Origin: Gemmatimonadota bacterium
GTDB taxonomy: Bacteria > Gemmatimonadota > Gemmatimonadetes > Gemmatimonadales > GWC2-71-9
Length of the DNA: 64,000 bases
Reading direction: 5' to 3'
Assembly (NCBI GenBank): GCA_022563595.1
Contig: JADFNB010000009.1
Span: 24,064 to 88,063, forward strand
Shown here: in pieces, positions 1 to 7,547 of the stretch
Numbering within the stretch: the stretch's first letter is position 1
Layout: each line of letters begins with the position of its first letter
Program-made: the position numbers and the translations under genes
The notes under the pieces: model-generated
The model's database searches: none
What the model saw: only the letters and a program-made list of their open reading frames with translations
What the model was told of the DNA's origin: nothing

Positions 1-139
1 CCAACGCCTGCTCGAGCTTCACGCCATTCACGCTCATGCGGCGGTCCTGAAGGACCGCGAAGAACGCCGCTGCCGTGAGTGCGGCCATCACCCATAGAGT
101 AAGCACGGCGAGCGGTAGCGCCATACCTGCACGGTGCAT
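1..139 (-). CDS. PilX-like minor pilin (second copy), partial
   Basis: About the first 46 codons of a gene that leaves the window at the left edge. The start is the ATG at 137-139, 8 nt after the stop of the PilW-like gene; an in-frame ATG at 122-124 is an alternative. The visible protein is short, basic and then strongly hydrophobic (MALPLAVLTLWVMAA), followed by AFFAVLQDRR. That is the same layout as the start of the PilX-like protein at 1508-2629 (ALPLAIFALVIIGA, then FFIGTQEQR). PilX-type proteins are minor pilins or pseudopilins that prime or modulate type IV pilus assembly at the inner membrane. Position after PilV- and PilW-like genes repeats the order of the first module, so this is probably the last gene of a duplicated trio. 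The downstream part cannot be judged. Confidence 0.7.
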   Translation of the reverse strand, partial: MHRAGMALPLAVLTLWVMAALTAAAFFAVLQDRRMSVNGVKLEQAL

Positions 140-147
140 CCGGTATT

Positions 148-984
148 TCACCGCGCGTTGCGGAGCGCCACCTGGGTCTCGAGGCCCGGAGCCACCCCGG
201 CGCTCCCGCTACCCGCCGCAGTCACCGCTATAGAGATGCGGGCCACCCGTCCGGGGTCGGACGTGACGGCACCTGCAGCGTCATGGTAGACGAAAACCAA
301 CCCGTCCACAGAAACGGGCCCCACAATCGGCTGCGTCACGGTCCAACCGGCTTCTTTCCTGCGGGTCCGCATCCCGATCCACCGTGCCGCCCCGGCGTCT
401 GCGTACAGCCGCAGCTCAGTGACCTCAAAACCCCGCGCAGGGGCGCCCGGTTCGATTGCCGTGAGCACGGACTGGGGAATCCCGTCTACCGTCACGTCGT
501 AACTGTCGCGCCCCCCGGGGCACCCCGTCCCCCCGGCTGCGGCAACCGGATTCGCAACTCGCCACTCATCGTCGCCCGAAGTCGCTGGGTCGTTCTCCAC
601 GAAAACCAGGATCGAATCGCGCGCGATGTCGAGGCGTCGGAGCCCGTAGACGTGGGTTACGTCGAGCGAGATACGCCGGATCGCCGGATCGGTGCGGCAG
701 ACGAAATAGAGGCTGCGGTATGCGCGGTAAGTGAGCGCCGTCGGGCCGATCGAGAGGAGATCGGGGGACGGGCCGGCGGGACTCAGCTCGCGCAGCTCCA
801 TCGGCAGCATCGTCGCGACGCCCCGCAGCGTGGCGTTGGCCCGCAATCGCCCGCTGATCGCCCGGTAGGCGCGCTGGTGCGCAATCAGGAATCGCACGGC
901 GGCCGTCCCGACAATCGCGGAAAGGGTGAGCGCCACCAGCAGCTCCGTCAGGGTGATACCGCGCGGCCGTGCTACTTGGCGCAT
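148..984 (-). CDS. PilW-like minor pilin (second copy)
   Basis: 278 aa. The N-terminus is a type III prepilin signal (RGITLTELLVALTLSAIVG), with cleavage expected after the Gly and the usual Glu at position +5 of the mature protein, followed by one hydrophobic helix and a soluble region. The start is placed at the ATG at 982-984, because this puts a short basic leader directly before the GITLTELL motif; the frame stays open further upstream but encodes nothing pilin-like. The start overlaps the end of the PilV-like gene by 13 nt, indicating translational coupling. The protein aligns by eye along its length with the PilW-like protein at 2662-3528 (shared motifs LRELSPAG/IRELNAGD, RSLYFLC-like, RLYADG, WTVTQPIVGP/WTATEPIVGP, DPGRVARISI). 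These are therefore paralogues from a module duplication. It is expected to act in the inner-membrane pilus-tip or priming complex. Confidence 0.82.
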   Translation of the reverse strand: MRQVARPRGITLTELLVALTLSAIVGTAAVRFLIAHQRAYRAISGRLRANATLRGVATMLPMELRELSPAGPSPDLLSIGPTALTYRAYRSLYFVCRTDPAIRRISLDVTHVYGLRRLDIARDSILVFVENDPATSGDDEWRVANPVAAAGGTGCPGGRDSYDVTVDGIPQSVLTAIEPGAPARGFEVTELRLYADAGAARWIGMRTRRKEAGWTVTQPIVGPVSVDGLVFVYHDAAGAVTSDPGRVARISIAVTAAGSGSAGVAPGLETQVALRNAR

Positions 985-1337
985 TCGCCCACCACCGTAT
1001 CGGCACGCGGCCCCTCCGGTGTCACGCGCGCGACCGTCACGATCCACCGCAAGGTCGTCGACTGCGTCCCGGGACCGGTCGTCCACTCGACGGTCAATCC
1101 ATCGCGCGTGTCGGACCCCGACCCCGCCGACCGGCATGAGCCTGTGAGCAAGATCTCACTGCGGCCGGCCCCGAGCGCGGTGGCACGCGTGTGCCGCGTG
1201 CTCTCCCCAACCGTCCGCGTGGTGATCGCCGCGGCCCCGGCCAGCGCGCTCAGCCCCACCGCGAGGATCAGCACGGCGACGAGTACCTCAACCAGGGTGA
1301 ATCCCGCGCGCGGCGGGTGGTTGAGCTCCACGAACAT
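972..1337 (-). CDS. PilV-like minor pilin (second copy)
   Basis: 121 aa. A class III prepilin motif (RAGFTLVEVLVAVLILAVG) lies after an 11-residue leader with the basic residue and Gly before the Phe cleavage site. The rest is a short globular domain. It parallels the PilV-like protein at 3519-3869, which has the same small size, the same GFT(L/I)VE(V/I)LVAV helix and an analogous RAxxxGxGRSEIL/ERFEIL stretch. It is the first gene of the second PilV-PilW-PilX module and lies 170 nt downstream of the first module, beyond a strong terminator-like hairpin. It may therefore have its own promoter in 1338-1436, although I could not recognise one. PilV-type minor pilins take part in initiating pilus assembly. 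Confidence 0.82.
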   Translation of the reverse strand: MFVELNHPPRAGFTLVEVLVAVLILAVGLSALAGAAAITTRTVGESTRHTRATALGAGRSEILLTGSCRSAGSGSDTRDGLTVEWTTGPGTQSTTLRWIVTVARVTPEGPRADTVVGECAK

Positions 1338-1436
1338 GATTGCCCCCTGGGAGTTGTCCTACCGGTCGACTTCCGCTCCGGGGCAAGATCGCGCGCTGCG
1401 CCTGCCGACACGTCATCGTATTGCCGGTTCGCGGGC

Positions 1437-1482
1437 CAAAACCGCGCGGGTGGGCGACGATCGAATCGTCACCCACCCGCGC
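1437..1482 (-). terminator. Rho-independent terminator between the two minor-pilin modules
   Basis: Two 18-nt arms (1444-1461 and 1465-1482) are complementary with one mismatch and a 3-nt loop. Read on the minus strand the hairpin is followed by GGTTTTGG. It lies about 25 nt beyond the stop codon of the PilX-like gene. The T-run is short (four), so termination may be partial, allowing read-through into the second module. Confidence 0.65.
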
Positions 1483-1507
1483 TCACCTCGATTGGCCTTT
1501 GGTCGCG

Positions 1508-2629
1508 CTACTGGCCGTACAAGTTGATCCAGCTCCGCTCTCGGAGCAGGGCACCGCTGGCCGAGGCATTGAGGACCCTGAGGATGGCACAGCTCGAGTA
1601 ATTGATCACGGCGTTGCCAAGCACGTCGTTCTGCTCGAGTTCGACGTTTGCCGCGATGACGCCACCGTTGAAGTGCCCGCCTGTGCCCGTGGTCGAGAGC
1701 GTTCCCTTGATGATCACCGGACCGAAAAACTCGAAGCCCCCCTGTACGCTCAGGTCCCCGTTCACTATCAGGACGCCCTGTCCCTGCACGCCGTTGATCT
1801 TGAGATCGCCCTCCGACCAGATGATCGGGAAGTAGTTCCCGCACGGACCGGTCGGATTGAGCGGGCTTCCCCAGTTGGTCACCGATCCGGTGGCGCACAC
1901 GCCACCCACGATGCTGGGTTCAATCTTCAAGGTCCCACCCAGGACGATCTTGCTCGCCAGGTCGCGCAACCCGTCAAACGTCACGTCACCAAACGTGGTG
2001 AGCGACGAATCGCTGATGGTCGAATCCTCGAGGATTTTTGGGTCGCCGGTGACGCACGAGAGATCATTGCAGCCCGGCGTCTCGATCCCGCTCGAATCGG
2101 CCATCGAGATACCCGGGAGCGGGGACTCCAACGCGGGACAGTTCGACCACCCCGTCGGCGCCACGTCGTAGCCGTTGATGAACGACGAGCCGCCGATTTT
2201 CAGATCCCCCTGGGTCTGGAGCGCCGCGGCGATGGTGATCTCGATCGGCCGAAGCCGGATCAATAGCCCGACCTGCTGCCGCGACATGCTGTCGGCGCTG
2301 AATCCTTCCGATCGCACCAGGAACAGCATGTTGTTCAGGCGCCGCACCTCACCGCGGTACCACCCTTGGTTACCACTCAGTGCGCCTCCGATCGTGGCGG
2401 TGCTGCCGACAGCCATCGCGTTCATCACCTGCGAGTTCCAGGTCGCAGCCGTCAACTGCGCGCCGTACTCGGCGGCCTGGAACGCCTGCTGGGAACCCAC
2501 GGTATTGCGGCCAATACGCTGTTCCTGCGTGCCGATGAAGAACGAGCCCGCGACCATCGCGCCGATGATGACTAGGGCGAAGATCGCCAGCGGCAGCGCG
2601 ACTCCGCGATTGTTCCGGATGCTTTTCAT
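1508..2629 (-). CDS. PilX-like minor pilin with large C-terminal domain
   Basis: 373 aa. The N-terminus (NNRGVALPLAIFALVIIGA, then GTQEQRIGRN and AFQAAEYGAQL) is the PilX N-terminal pattern found in PilX/GspK-like pilus proteins: a hydrophobic helix, a conserved QEQR-like turn and an AAEYGA segment. The C-terminal ~250 residues are glycine- and serine-rich and look like a repetitive beta structure (many short GDLxxxG and GTLxxxG strands), much longer than typical PilX (about 200 aa). The ATG at 2627-2629 is chosen because GAGGAG sits 8-9 nt upstream; an ATG 15 nt earlier overlaps that ribosome site. It follows the PilW-like gene by 32 nt in the same operon. The long beta-rich tail could be exposed at the pilus tip as an adhesin-like domain (inference). 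Confidence 0.8.
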   Translation of the reverse strand: MKSIRNNRGVALPLAIFALVIIGAMVAGSFFIGTQEQRIGRNTVGSQQAFQAAEYGAQLTAATWNSQVMNAMAVGSTATIGGALSGNQGWYRGEVRRLNNMLFLVRSEGFSADSMSRQQVGLLIRLRPIEITIAAALQTQGDLKIGGSSFINGYDVAPTGWSNCPALESPLPGISMADSSGIETPGCNDLSCVTGDPKILEDSTISDSSLTTFGDVTFDGLRDLASKIVLGGTLKIEPSIVGGVCATGSVTNWGSPLNPTGPCGNYFPIIWSEGDLKINGVQGQGVLIVNGDLSVQGGFEFFGPVIIKGTLSTTGTGGHFNGGVIAANVELEQNDVLGNAVINYSSCAILRVLNASASGALLRERSWINLYGQ

Positions 2630-2661
2630 ACGATCACTCCTCATGACCGGGAGTCCGTTTT

Positions 2662-3528
2662 TCAGTACGTCGGGTTGTTGCGGATCGCGACATGCGTCAT
2701 CAGGTCTTGCAGCAGGTACTCCATCCCCTGACCCGACGTACCACGGACGCGCTGCGTTCCCTGAGTCTCGACCGTGATCGAGATCCGCGCGACGTTACCC
2801 GGCGTCGCCGTGACCGCGCCGGTAGAGTCATAGTAGGCGAGTTGCAGCCCACCGGACGAGAGCGGACCCACGATCGGCTCGGTCGCCGTCCACGACCCCG
2901 ACTTCTGGAACCGGCGGCGGCCGAGCCACTGGGCGCCCAGTCCGTCGGCGTAGAGGCGCACCTCCACCACCTCGAACCCGCGCACCGGAGCGCCGCTCTC
3001 CACCGCCGCAAGCTCCGGGGCGGTAACACCGCCCACGTTCACCGTCACACTTGCCCCGCCTCCCGGACACGCCGTGCCGGGAGTCGTGGAGACAACATCA
3101 GCGTGCAGCCAGGAATCGTCCGCCCGCGTGAGCGGATCACCTTCCGCGAAGAGCAGCAGCGAATCGCGGGCCTGATCCAGCGGCCGAATACCGAAGAACA
3201 GATTCGCGTCCAGTACCACCTGGGTGCCGGCCGGCGCCTGACACAGGAAATACAGGCTCCGCATCGACTTGAATTGGAGTAGTGAACCTGTCATCAGTAT
3301 GATGTCGCTGCCCGCAGGATCTCCCGCGTTCAGTTCCCGAATCTCGCCGGGTAGGATCGAGATGGCCGCGCGCACCGCCTGGTTCACGTCTACCCGCTGT
3401 GACTGCTCGCGGTAGATCCGCTGGTTGCTGACGAGCAGCTGATAGATAGCCGTCCCAACGATCCCAACCAGCACGACGGCCGTGATCAGCTCGACCAAGG
3501 TGAATCCGCGTCGGTCGGTCATGGACAT
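2662..3528 (-). CDS. PilW-like minor pilin
   Basis: 288 aa (or 286 from the ATG two codons later). The prepilin motif RRGFTLVELITAVVLVGIVG comes within the first 25 residues, with Gly-Phe cleavage and Glu at +5. A soluble domain of about 250 residues follows. The start overlaps the end of the PilV-like gene by 10 nt. It is a clear paralogue of the PilW-like protein at 148-984. A minor pilin of this class is inserted in the inner membrane, processed by PilD (not in this window) and assembled with PilV/PilX partners. The gene is in a four-gene operon FimT-PilV-PilW-PilX. Confidence 0.85.
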   Translation of the reverse strand: MSMTDRRGFTLVELITAVVLVGIVGTAIYQLLVSNQRIYREQSQRVDVNQAVRAAISILPGEIRELNAGDPAGSDIILMTGSLLQFKSMRSLYFLCQAPAGTQVVLDANLFFGIRPLDQARDSLLLFAEGDPLTRADDSWLHADVVSTTPGTACPGGGASVTVNVGGVTAPELAAVESGAPVRGFEVVEVRLYADGLGAQWLGRRRFQKSGSWTATEPIVGPLSSGGLQLAYYDSTGAVTATPGNVARISITVETQGTQRVRGTSGQGMEYLLQDLMTHVAIRNNPTY

Positions 3529-3869
3529 ATCTGCGCGGTTGAGAAGCTGTCGGTCCGCATTCCCCGGCCCGTCGGCGACGTGACGCTCACCGCAATCACG
3601 CGCCCGCGTCCGCCGGCCGTGTCGCCGACCGCCCAGTCGATGGTATAGGCGCCCCGCGTCTCGGTTCCCGTCCCGACCGCCGGACAGCGCTGCGCCCGGA
3701 GGATCTCGAACCGCTCGCTCGCCAGGGTCGATACCCTGGTATAGCGCTGCCCCTGCGCGATCATGCGCGTGACGAGTCCGGCGGTCGTAACGAGACCGAG
3801 GATCCCCACCGCCAGCACCATCACGGCCACGAGGATTTCGACGATCGTAAAACCGCGACGATCCTTCAT
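3519..3869 (-). CDS. PilV-like minor pilin
   Basis: 116 aa. The ATG at 3867-3869 overlaps the stop of the upstream FimT-like gene as ATGA. The translation then starts directly with a prepilin leader (MKDRRGFTIVEILVAVMVLAVG), which decides the start; the frame is open further upstream but encodes no pilin sequence. After the helix there is a short soluble domain with two Cys residues (RAQRCPAVG and AQICP near the C-terminus), which could form a disulfide. It is part of the FimT-PilV-PilW-PilX operon and is paralogous to the gene at 972-1337. Confidence 0.85.
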   Translation of the reverse strand: MKDRRGFTIVEILVAVMVLAVGILGLVTTAGLVTRMIAQGQRYTRVSTLASERFEILRAQRCPAVGTGTETRGAYTIDWAVGDTAGGRGRVIAVSVTSPTGRGMRTDSFSTAQICP

Positions 3870-4300
3870 CGGAGTATGCTCCCTACCGACGAGATGACGA
3901 TCGTGTCCGCGAATCCCGCCCTGGACACGACGATCTGGGTATTGCCGCTCTCCATTCCCAACCCGCGGGCATCGAACGCCAACGAGTCGCGGTCCGTTGA
4001 CAGCGTCACACCGAAGATCTCGGCCAGGTTCTGGGAGGCGATCGTGTCGGGAACGCCGGTAACTGGGTGCCGGGACAGCAGCAGAATCCGATTGCTCCGA
4101 CAAACGAACGCCACGAGCCGCCCCCGCCGGATCGCGGTCGCCCGCGCGCGCGCATGCATCGTGGTAATCGCGTTACGCGCCGATCGGACCTTCTGCTTCT
4201 GGATTCCGTCGCCTATACGCGGGATCATGAACGCCGCCAGCACTCCGATCAGCACGATGGCGATGAGCAACTCGATGAGCGAAAAACCTCGGCGATTCAT
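3866..4300 (-). CDS. FimT/GspH-like minor pilin
   Basis: 144 aa. The prepilin motif NRRGFSLIELLIAIVLIGVLA at residues 2-22 is followed by MIPRIGDGIQKQKVRSARNAITTMHARARATAIRRGR, which is the GspH/FimT arrangement: a helix and then a region where residues are recruited for pseudopilin packing. The start at 4300 has GGGGAG six to nine nt upstream. It is the first gene of the minor-pilin operon; a 136-bp intergenic region upstream separates it from the NtrC-type regulator. FimT proteins are minor pilins, and some bind DNA during natural transformation. The basic KQKVRSARN and RARATAIRRGR stretches would fit DNA contact, but this is inference. Confidence 0.82.
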   Translation of the reverse strand: MNRRGFSLIELLIAIVLIGVLAAFMIPRIGDGIQKQKVRSARNAITTMHARARATAIRRGRLVAFVCRSNRILLLSRHPVTGVPDTIASQNLAEIFGVTLSTDRDSLAFDARGLGMESGNTQIVVSRAGFADTIVISSVGSILR

Positions 4301-4400
4301 ACACTCCCCACTCGTTCGTCCTCAATGCCTATCAGGATTCGTGCCCGGTATTAAGTCACTATTTGCCAATAACTTGCTGTTCATGACCGCCCACCGTATA

Positions 4401-4458
4401 CTGCAGATTATTGCAGTCTACGCAGCATGCTGCAGTTCATTCGGCGGGATGCTGCAGC
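4401..4458. promoter_or_regulatory. Cluster of TGCAG/CTGCAG dyads upstream of the minor-pilin operon
   Basis: Within 58 bp there are CTGCAG (4401-4406), TTGCAG (4411-4416), a perfect 12-bp palindrome GCAGCATGCTGC (4422-4433) running into another CTGCAG, and GCTGCAGC (4451-4458). The cluster begins in the last codons of the NtrC-type regulator gene and lies about 100-160 bp upstream of the FimT start. That is the usual distance for upstream activating sites of bacterial enhancer-binding proteins. Function is inferred; the run could also simply be part of the 3' end of the regulator transcript. Confidence 0.35.
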
Positions 4459-5795
4459 TTATAGTAGAGAGCACGAACGCTAATGCCCAGCAGCTTAGCC
4501 GCCGCGCCGCGGTTGCCGCCGGCCGCCCTCAAGGCCCGCTCGATCGCCTCTCGCTCGGCGGCCCACACGGCCTCCTTGAGGTGGACCGGTTGACCCGGTT
4601 CCTCGGCGGGCTGCTCCCGATCGGGTTCCTTAGCGGCCGAAGAGATCTCCTGCCGGAAAGCTTCGGCACGGATCACTCCGTCCACCGACAACACTACGGC
4701 GCGCTCGATCGCGTTTTCCAGTTCCCGAATGTTGCCCGACCAGCGTAGCCGCTTCAGCGCGGGCAGCACGTCGGGCGCGAGCTGCACCGGACGCCCGAAC
4801 CGCTTGATGGCGCCTTCCAGCAGCACGGTGGTGAGCCGCTCGAGATCTTCCGGCCGCTCCCTCAGCGGCGGAATGTGAATCCGCACCACGTTGAGCCGGT
4901 AGTAGAGATCCTCACGGAACCGTCCCTGGGCCACGTCGTGTTCCAGATCCCGCGCCGTCGCCGCTAGGACCCGTGCGTCGATGGTGCGCGTGCGTGAATC
5001 ACCCACGCGCCGGATCTCACCCTCCTGCAGCACGCGGAGCAGCTTCACCTGGAGCGCCGTCGGGAGGTCACCGATCTCGTCGAGCAGCATCGTCCCACCG
5101 CTCGCTTCCTCAAACAACCCCACCTTGTCCCGGTCGGCTCCTGTGAAGGCGCCCCGGACGTGGCCGAACAATTCGGACTCCAGCAACTGTTCGGGAATAG
5201 CCGCGCAGTTGACGGCGACGAAGGCATGGTCCCTCCGGGGGCTCATCTTGTGAATCGCACGGGCGACGACTTCCTTGCCCGTGCCGCTCTCGCCGGTGAT
5301 GAGCACGGTGGTCGGGTGCGGTGCCACCCGCGTCGCCAAGTCGAGCACCTTGCGCATCCCCGGCGATTCGGCGACCACGGTCCGATCGCGGTATCGCTCG
5401 ATCTCGGCCTCGAGCGCCGCGACCCGTCCCCGGAGGCGCTCCCGCTCCTCGGCTTTCCGCAGCGTCAGCAGCACTTCGTCGGACCGGAACGGCTTGGGCA
5501 GGTAGTCGTAGGCGCCTTCCTTCATGGCGGAGATCGCGGCGTCCTCGCCGCCGTAGGCACTCATCATGATCACCAGGGACGAACCGCCGGCTTCTTGGTA
5601 CTTCCGCAGGAACTCGATCCCGTCCATCTGAGGCATGCGGACGTCACAGAGGACTACGTCGAACGGTTCTTCACTCAGCCGTGCGAGCGCGCGCGCGGGC
5701 TCCCCTTCGGCGGCGACTTGATGGCCGTCGGCATCGAGCAGGAGGGAGAGCGACTTCCGCAGTCCCGGGTCGTCGTCGACGATCAACACTCTCAC
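4437..5795 (-). CDS. NtrC-family sigma-54-dependent response regulator
   Basis: 452 aa with the standard three-domain layout. A receiver domain occupies residues 1-120 (acid pocket D7-D9, phospho-acceptor D51 in VVLCDVRMP, K in PKPF). The AAA+ sigma-54 activation domain spans about 145-375, with Walker A GESGTGKE, the intact sigma-54-contacting GAFTGA loop, and Walker B LLDEIGDLP. A C-terminal Fis-type helix-turn-helix follows (GNRGAAAKLLGISVRALYYKL). All residues needed for phosphorylation, ATP hydrolysis and sigma-54 contact are present. It overlaps the histidine kinase gene at 5792 by 4 nt, so the two are a cognate pair. Lying between the pilin genes and the minor-pilin operon, it probably controls pilus genes, alongside but distinct from PilR (10933-12306). 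Targets are not known. Confidence 0.9.
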   Translation of the reverse strand: MRVLIVDDDPGLRKSLSLLLDADGHQVAAEGEPARALARLSEEPFDVVLCDVRMPQMDGIEFLRKYQEAGGSSLVIMMSAYGGEDAAISAMKEGAYDYLPKPFRSDEVLLTLRKAEERERLRGRVAALEAEIERYRDRTVVAESPGMRKVLDLATRVAPHPTTVLITGESGTGKEVVARAIHKMSPRRDHAFVAVNCAAIPEQLLESELFGHVRGAFTGADRDKVGLFEEASGGTMLLDEIGDLPTALQVKLLRVLQEGEIRRVGDSRTRTIDARVLAATARDLEHDVAQGRFREDLYYRLNVVRIHIPPLRERPEDLERLTTVLLEGAIKRFGRPVQLAPDVLPALKRLRWSGNIRELENAIERAVVLSVDGVIRAEAFRQEISSAAKEPDREQPAEEPGQPVHLKEAVWAAEREAIERALRAAGGNRGAAAKLLGISVRALYYKLQHPAE

Positions 5796-6994
5796 CGGTC
5801 TTCCCCGACATCCTCGGCGGGCGCCGCAGACCCGCCTGCCCGCCCAGCTTCGGGCAGGAAGAGCTTGAAGGCGGCCCCACCTTCCCTGGCGTCCTCCACC
5901 CAGACGACGCCCCCCATCTCGTGAACGATGCGCTGCACGATCGCGAGACCCAAACCAGTCCCAACCCCGGGAGCCTTCGTCGAATAGAATGGGTCAAACA
6001 CCTTCTCGCGGTCATCCTCAGGGACGCCGGGACCCGCATCGGTCACATAGAGGAGCACCCCCGTGCTGCCGCCTGAGATCTCCGGACGCCAGGGCCGTCT
6101 TCCTGTGGGGCGGCGTTCGTTAGGAACAGCCTCGTCGCCGCAGCGGACGGCGGCGCGCCACCGCAGCTCGTAGCGCCATCTGTGCGCGCCGACGCCGATC
6201 GGGCCGCTCGCTGCCGCGTCCGCGGCGTTGAGTACGAGGTTGACGACGACCTGCTCCAGGTCGTGCCCCCGTCCCCGAACGAGCGGCAAGTCTCCCGCGC
6301 ACTCGACCCGCAGTTCTCTGCCTTTCAAGGTGCCCTGATGCATCAGCAGATCGATGACGTTCGAGACGACCGCGGCAACATCCACCGGTCCCGCCTCCTC
6401 GTCTCGCGGACGGGCGTAGCTGAGCAACCCCCGCACGATGGCGTCGATACGCTCGACCTCGCGGGAGAGCGCCGCCACCAGTTCCGGGTCCAGATCACGC
6501 CTGCGGGCTACCTCCAGGTAATTGCCGATCGCGGCGAGCGGATTTCCGATCTCGTGGGCCACGCCCGCCGCCAGCCGACCGATCCCGGCGAGCTTCTCGA
6601 CCTGGACGAGCTGGCTCTGTGCATCGAGCAGCGCCTCGGTCATTCCGTTGATGCGCTCCGCCAGCCGATCGAACTCACGGGTCCCGGCACCCGGCGCGCG
6701 CCGGTCCAGATCGCCGGCGGCGAGCGCATCCGCAGCGGCCATCAGGTCGCGCATCGGGCGCAGCACCAGCTTGCCGATCAGATACCGGCCGAACACGAAG
6801 ACGATCGCCAGATCGGCGATAATGAGAAACAGGAGCGCCGGCACGGCAACGCGCGGCTGGAGCGCCTGGACCGCGAGCGCCATGATTACGGCGAGGGAGA
6901 GTGCCGCGCCCGTCAGGAGCGCGAGATTCCAGAGCAGCTCCCGCGCCAGACTCGGTCGGCTGGGCAACCGCACAGCGTTTGCTGGGTCAGGCAC
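5792..6994 (-). CDS. Membrane sensor histidine kinase (partner of the NtrC-type regulator)
   Basis: 400 aa. Two transmembrane helices (about 22-45 and 50-75) with almost no periplasmic loop are followed by a HAMP domain (about 76-128), a HisKA dimerisation domain with phospho-acceptor H147 in GVAHEIGNP, and a HATPase domain (N box NLVLNAADAA, G1 DAGPGVP, G2 GTGLGLAIV). A basic insertion of about 40 residues in the ATPase domain, between the N box and the DAGPG motif, is unusual. With no extracytoplasmic domain, it probably senses a membrane or cytoplasmic signal. The start used is a GTG; no convincing ribosome site precedes it, so the exact start is uncertain. Its stop overlaps the regulator start (4 nt). 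Confidence 0.87.
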   Translation of the reverse strand: MPDPANAVRLPSRPSLARELLWNLALLTGAALSLAVIMALAVQALQPRVAVPALLFLIIADLAIVFVFGRYLIGKLVLRPMRDLMAAADALAAGDLDRRAPGAGTREFDRLAERINGMTEALLDAQSQLVQVEKLAGIGRLAAGVAHEIGNPLAAIGNYLEVARRRDLDPELVAALSREVERIDAIVRGLLSYARPRDEEAGPVDVAAVVSNVIDLLMHQGTLKGRELRVECAGDLPLVRGRGHDLEQVVVNLVLNAADAAASGPIGVGAHRWRYELRWRAAVRCGDEAVPNERRPTGRRPWRPEISGGSTGVLLYVTDAGPGVPEDDREKVFDPFYSTKAPGVGTGLGLAIVQRIVHEMGGVVWVEDAREGGAAFKLFLPEAGRAGGSAAPAEDVGEDR

Positions 6995-7007
6995 GATAGG
7001 AAGATGT

Positions 7008-7045
7008 CGAGAAACGCGGGCAACCGAAACGCCGGTCGCCCGCGT
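7008..7045 (-). terminator. Terminator after the downstream pilin gene
   Basis: Arms 7014-7026 and 7033-7045 pair over 13 bp with one mismatch around a 6-nt loop. On the minus strand the hairpin is followed by GTTTCTC. It sits 19 nt beyond the stop of the pilin gene at 7064 and before the histidine kinase start, so it would separate abundant pilin mRNA from the regulatory pair. Confidence 0.65.
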
Positions 7046-7063
7046 TCCATGCCCACGCCCGGG

Positions 7064-7447
7064 CTAGTTACACGCCGCCTCACCTTCGATCGTCGCCGGC
7101 GACGGCGGAGTCGCCGCTCCGTAGAAAATCGCGCATTGCTTGGCAAAAGCGGCGTGTGACGCGGTTGCCGCCCATCCTGCGTTGCTCACACTGGAGAACA
7201 CGAGCGAGACGTCCGCCGACGGCTTGTACGGAAAGACCGCATCCGGAAGGGGCCCGGAAAAGTACGCGTCGTAGTCGTAGTAGTAACTCTCCTGCGCCGT
7301 GACCAGATTCCGCAGGTCGGATTTCATCATCACCAACCAGGATTTCTCCCTGGCGCCGCCGAACTTAGGAATCGCAATCGCGGCGAGAATCCCGATGATC
7401 ACCACGACGATCAGCAGCTCGATCAGCGTGAATCCCCGTCGGGTCAT
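7064..7447 (-). CDS. Type IV major-pilin-like protein (pilin 2)
   Basis: 127 aa. The canonical type IVa prepilin sequence begins at once (MTRRGFTLIELLIVVVIIGILAAIAIPKF), with the cleavage site after the Gly. The start is the ATG at 7445-7447, preceded by GAGGCAGG. The globular region carries YYYDYDAYFSG and two Cys residues near the end (KQCAIFYG and EAACN), matching the C-terminal disulfide loop of pilins. It is the closest relative in the window of the pilin at 7548-7937: same opening, same KxDLxNxVTAxESYxxDYxxY segment, same CxxFxGxATPPS ending. The gene is 100 nt downstream of that pilin and is separated from it by a strong hairpin rather than by a recognisable promoter, so it is probably expressed from the same sigma-54 transcript at a lower level. 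Confidence 0.88.
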   Translation of the reverse strand: MTRRGFTLIELLIVVVIIGILAAIAIPKFGGAREKSWLVMMKSDLRNLVTAQESYYYDYDAYFSGPLPDAVFPYKPSADVSLVFSSVSNAGWAATASHAAFAKQCAIFYGAATPPSPATIEGEAACN

Positions 7448-7470
7448 ATGTACCTGCCTCGCGCCTTGGA

Positions 7471-7519
7471 GGACCCGCGCCGGACGTTGCGGCGACTGCC
7501 GCACGGCCGGCGCGGGTCC
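7471..7519 (-). promoter_or_regulatory. Large intercistronic stem-loop between the two pilin genes
   Basis: A perfect 13-bp stem (7471-7483 with 7507-7519) encloses a second 6-bp stem (7488-7493 with 7498-7503). It lies 28 nt after the stop of pilin 1 and 24 nt before the start of pilin 2 on the minus strand. There is no T-run, so it is more likely an mRNA-stabilising or processing element, or an attenuator, than a simple terminator. Such structures commonly set unequal expression of adjacent genes. Confidence 0.5.
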
Positions 7520-7547
7520 GTAGTGCTAGCTGAGCCTGGGGCAGCAC

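Noticed and set aside
4355..4371. A TTGGCAAAT element upstream of the minor-pilin operon as a sigma-54 -24 box
   Set aside because: No GC-containing -12 element occurs at the required 10-nt spacing (the sequence there is GTGACTTAA).
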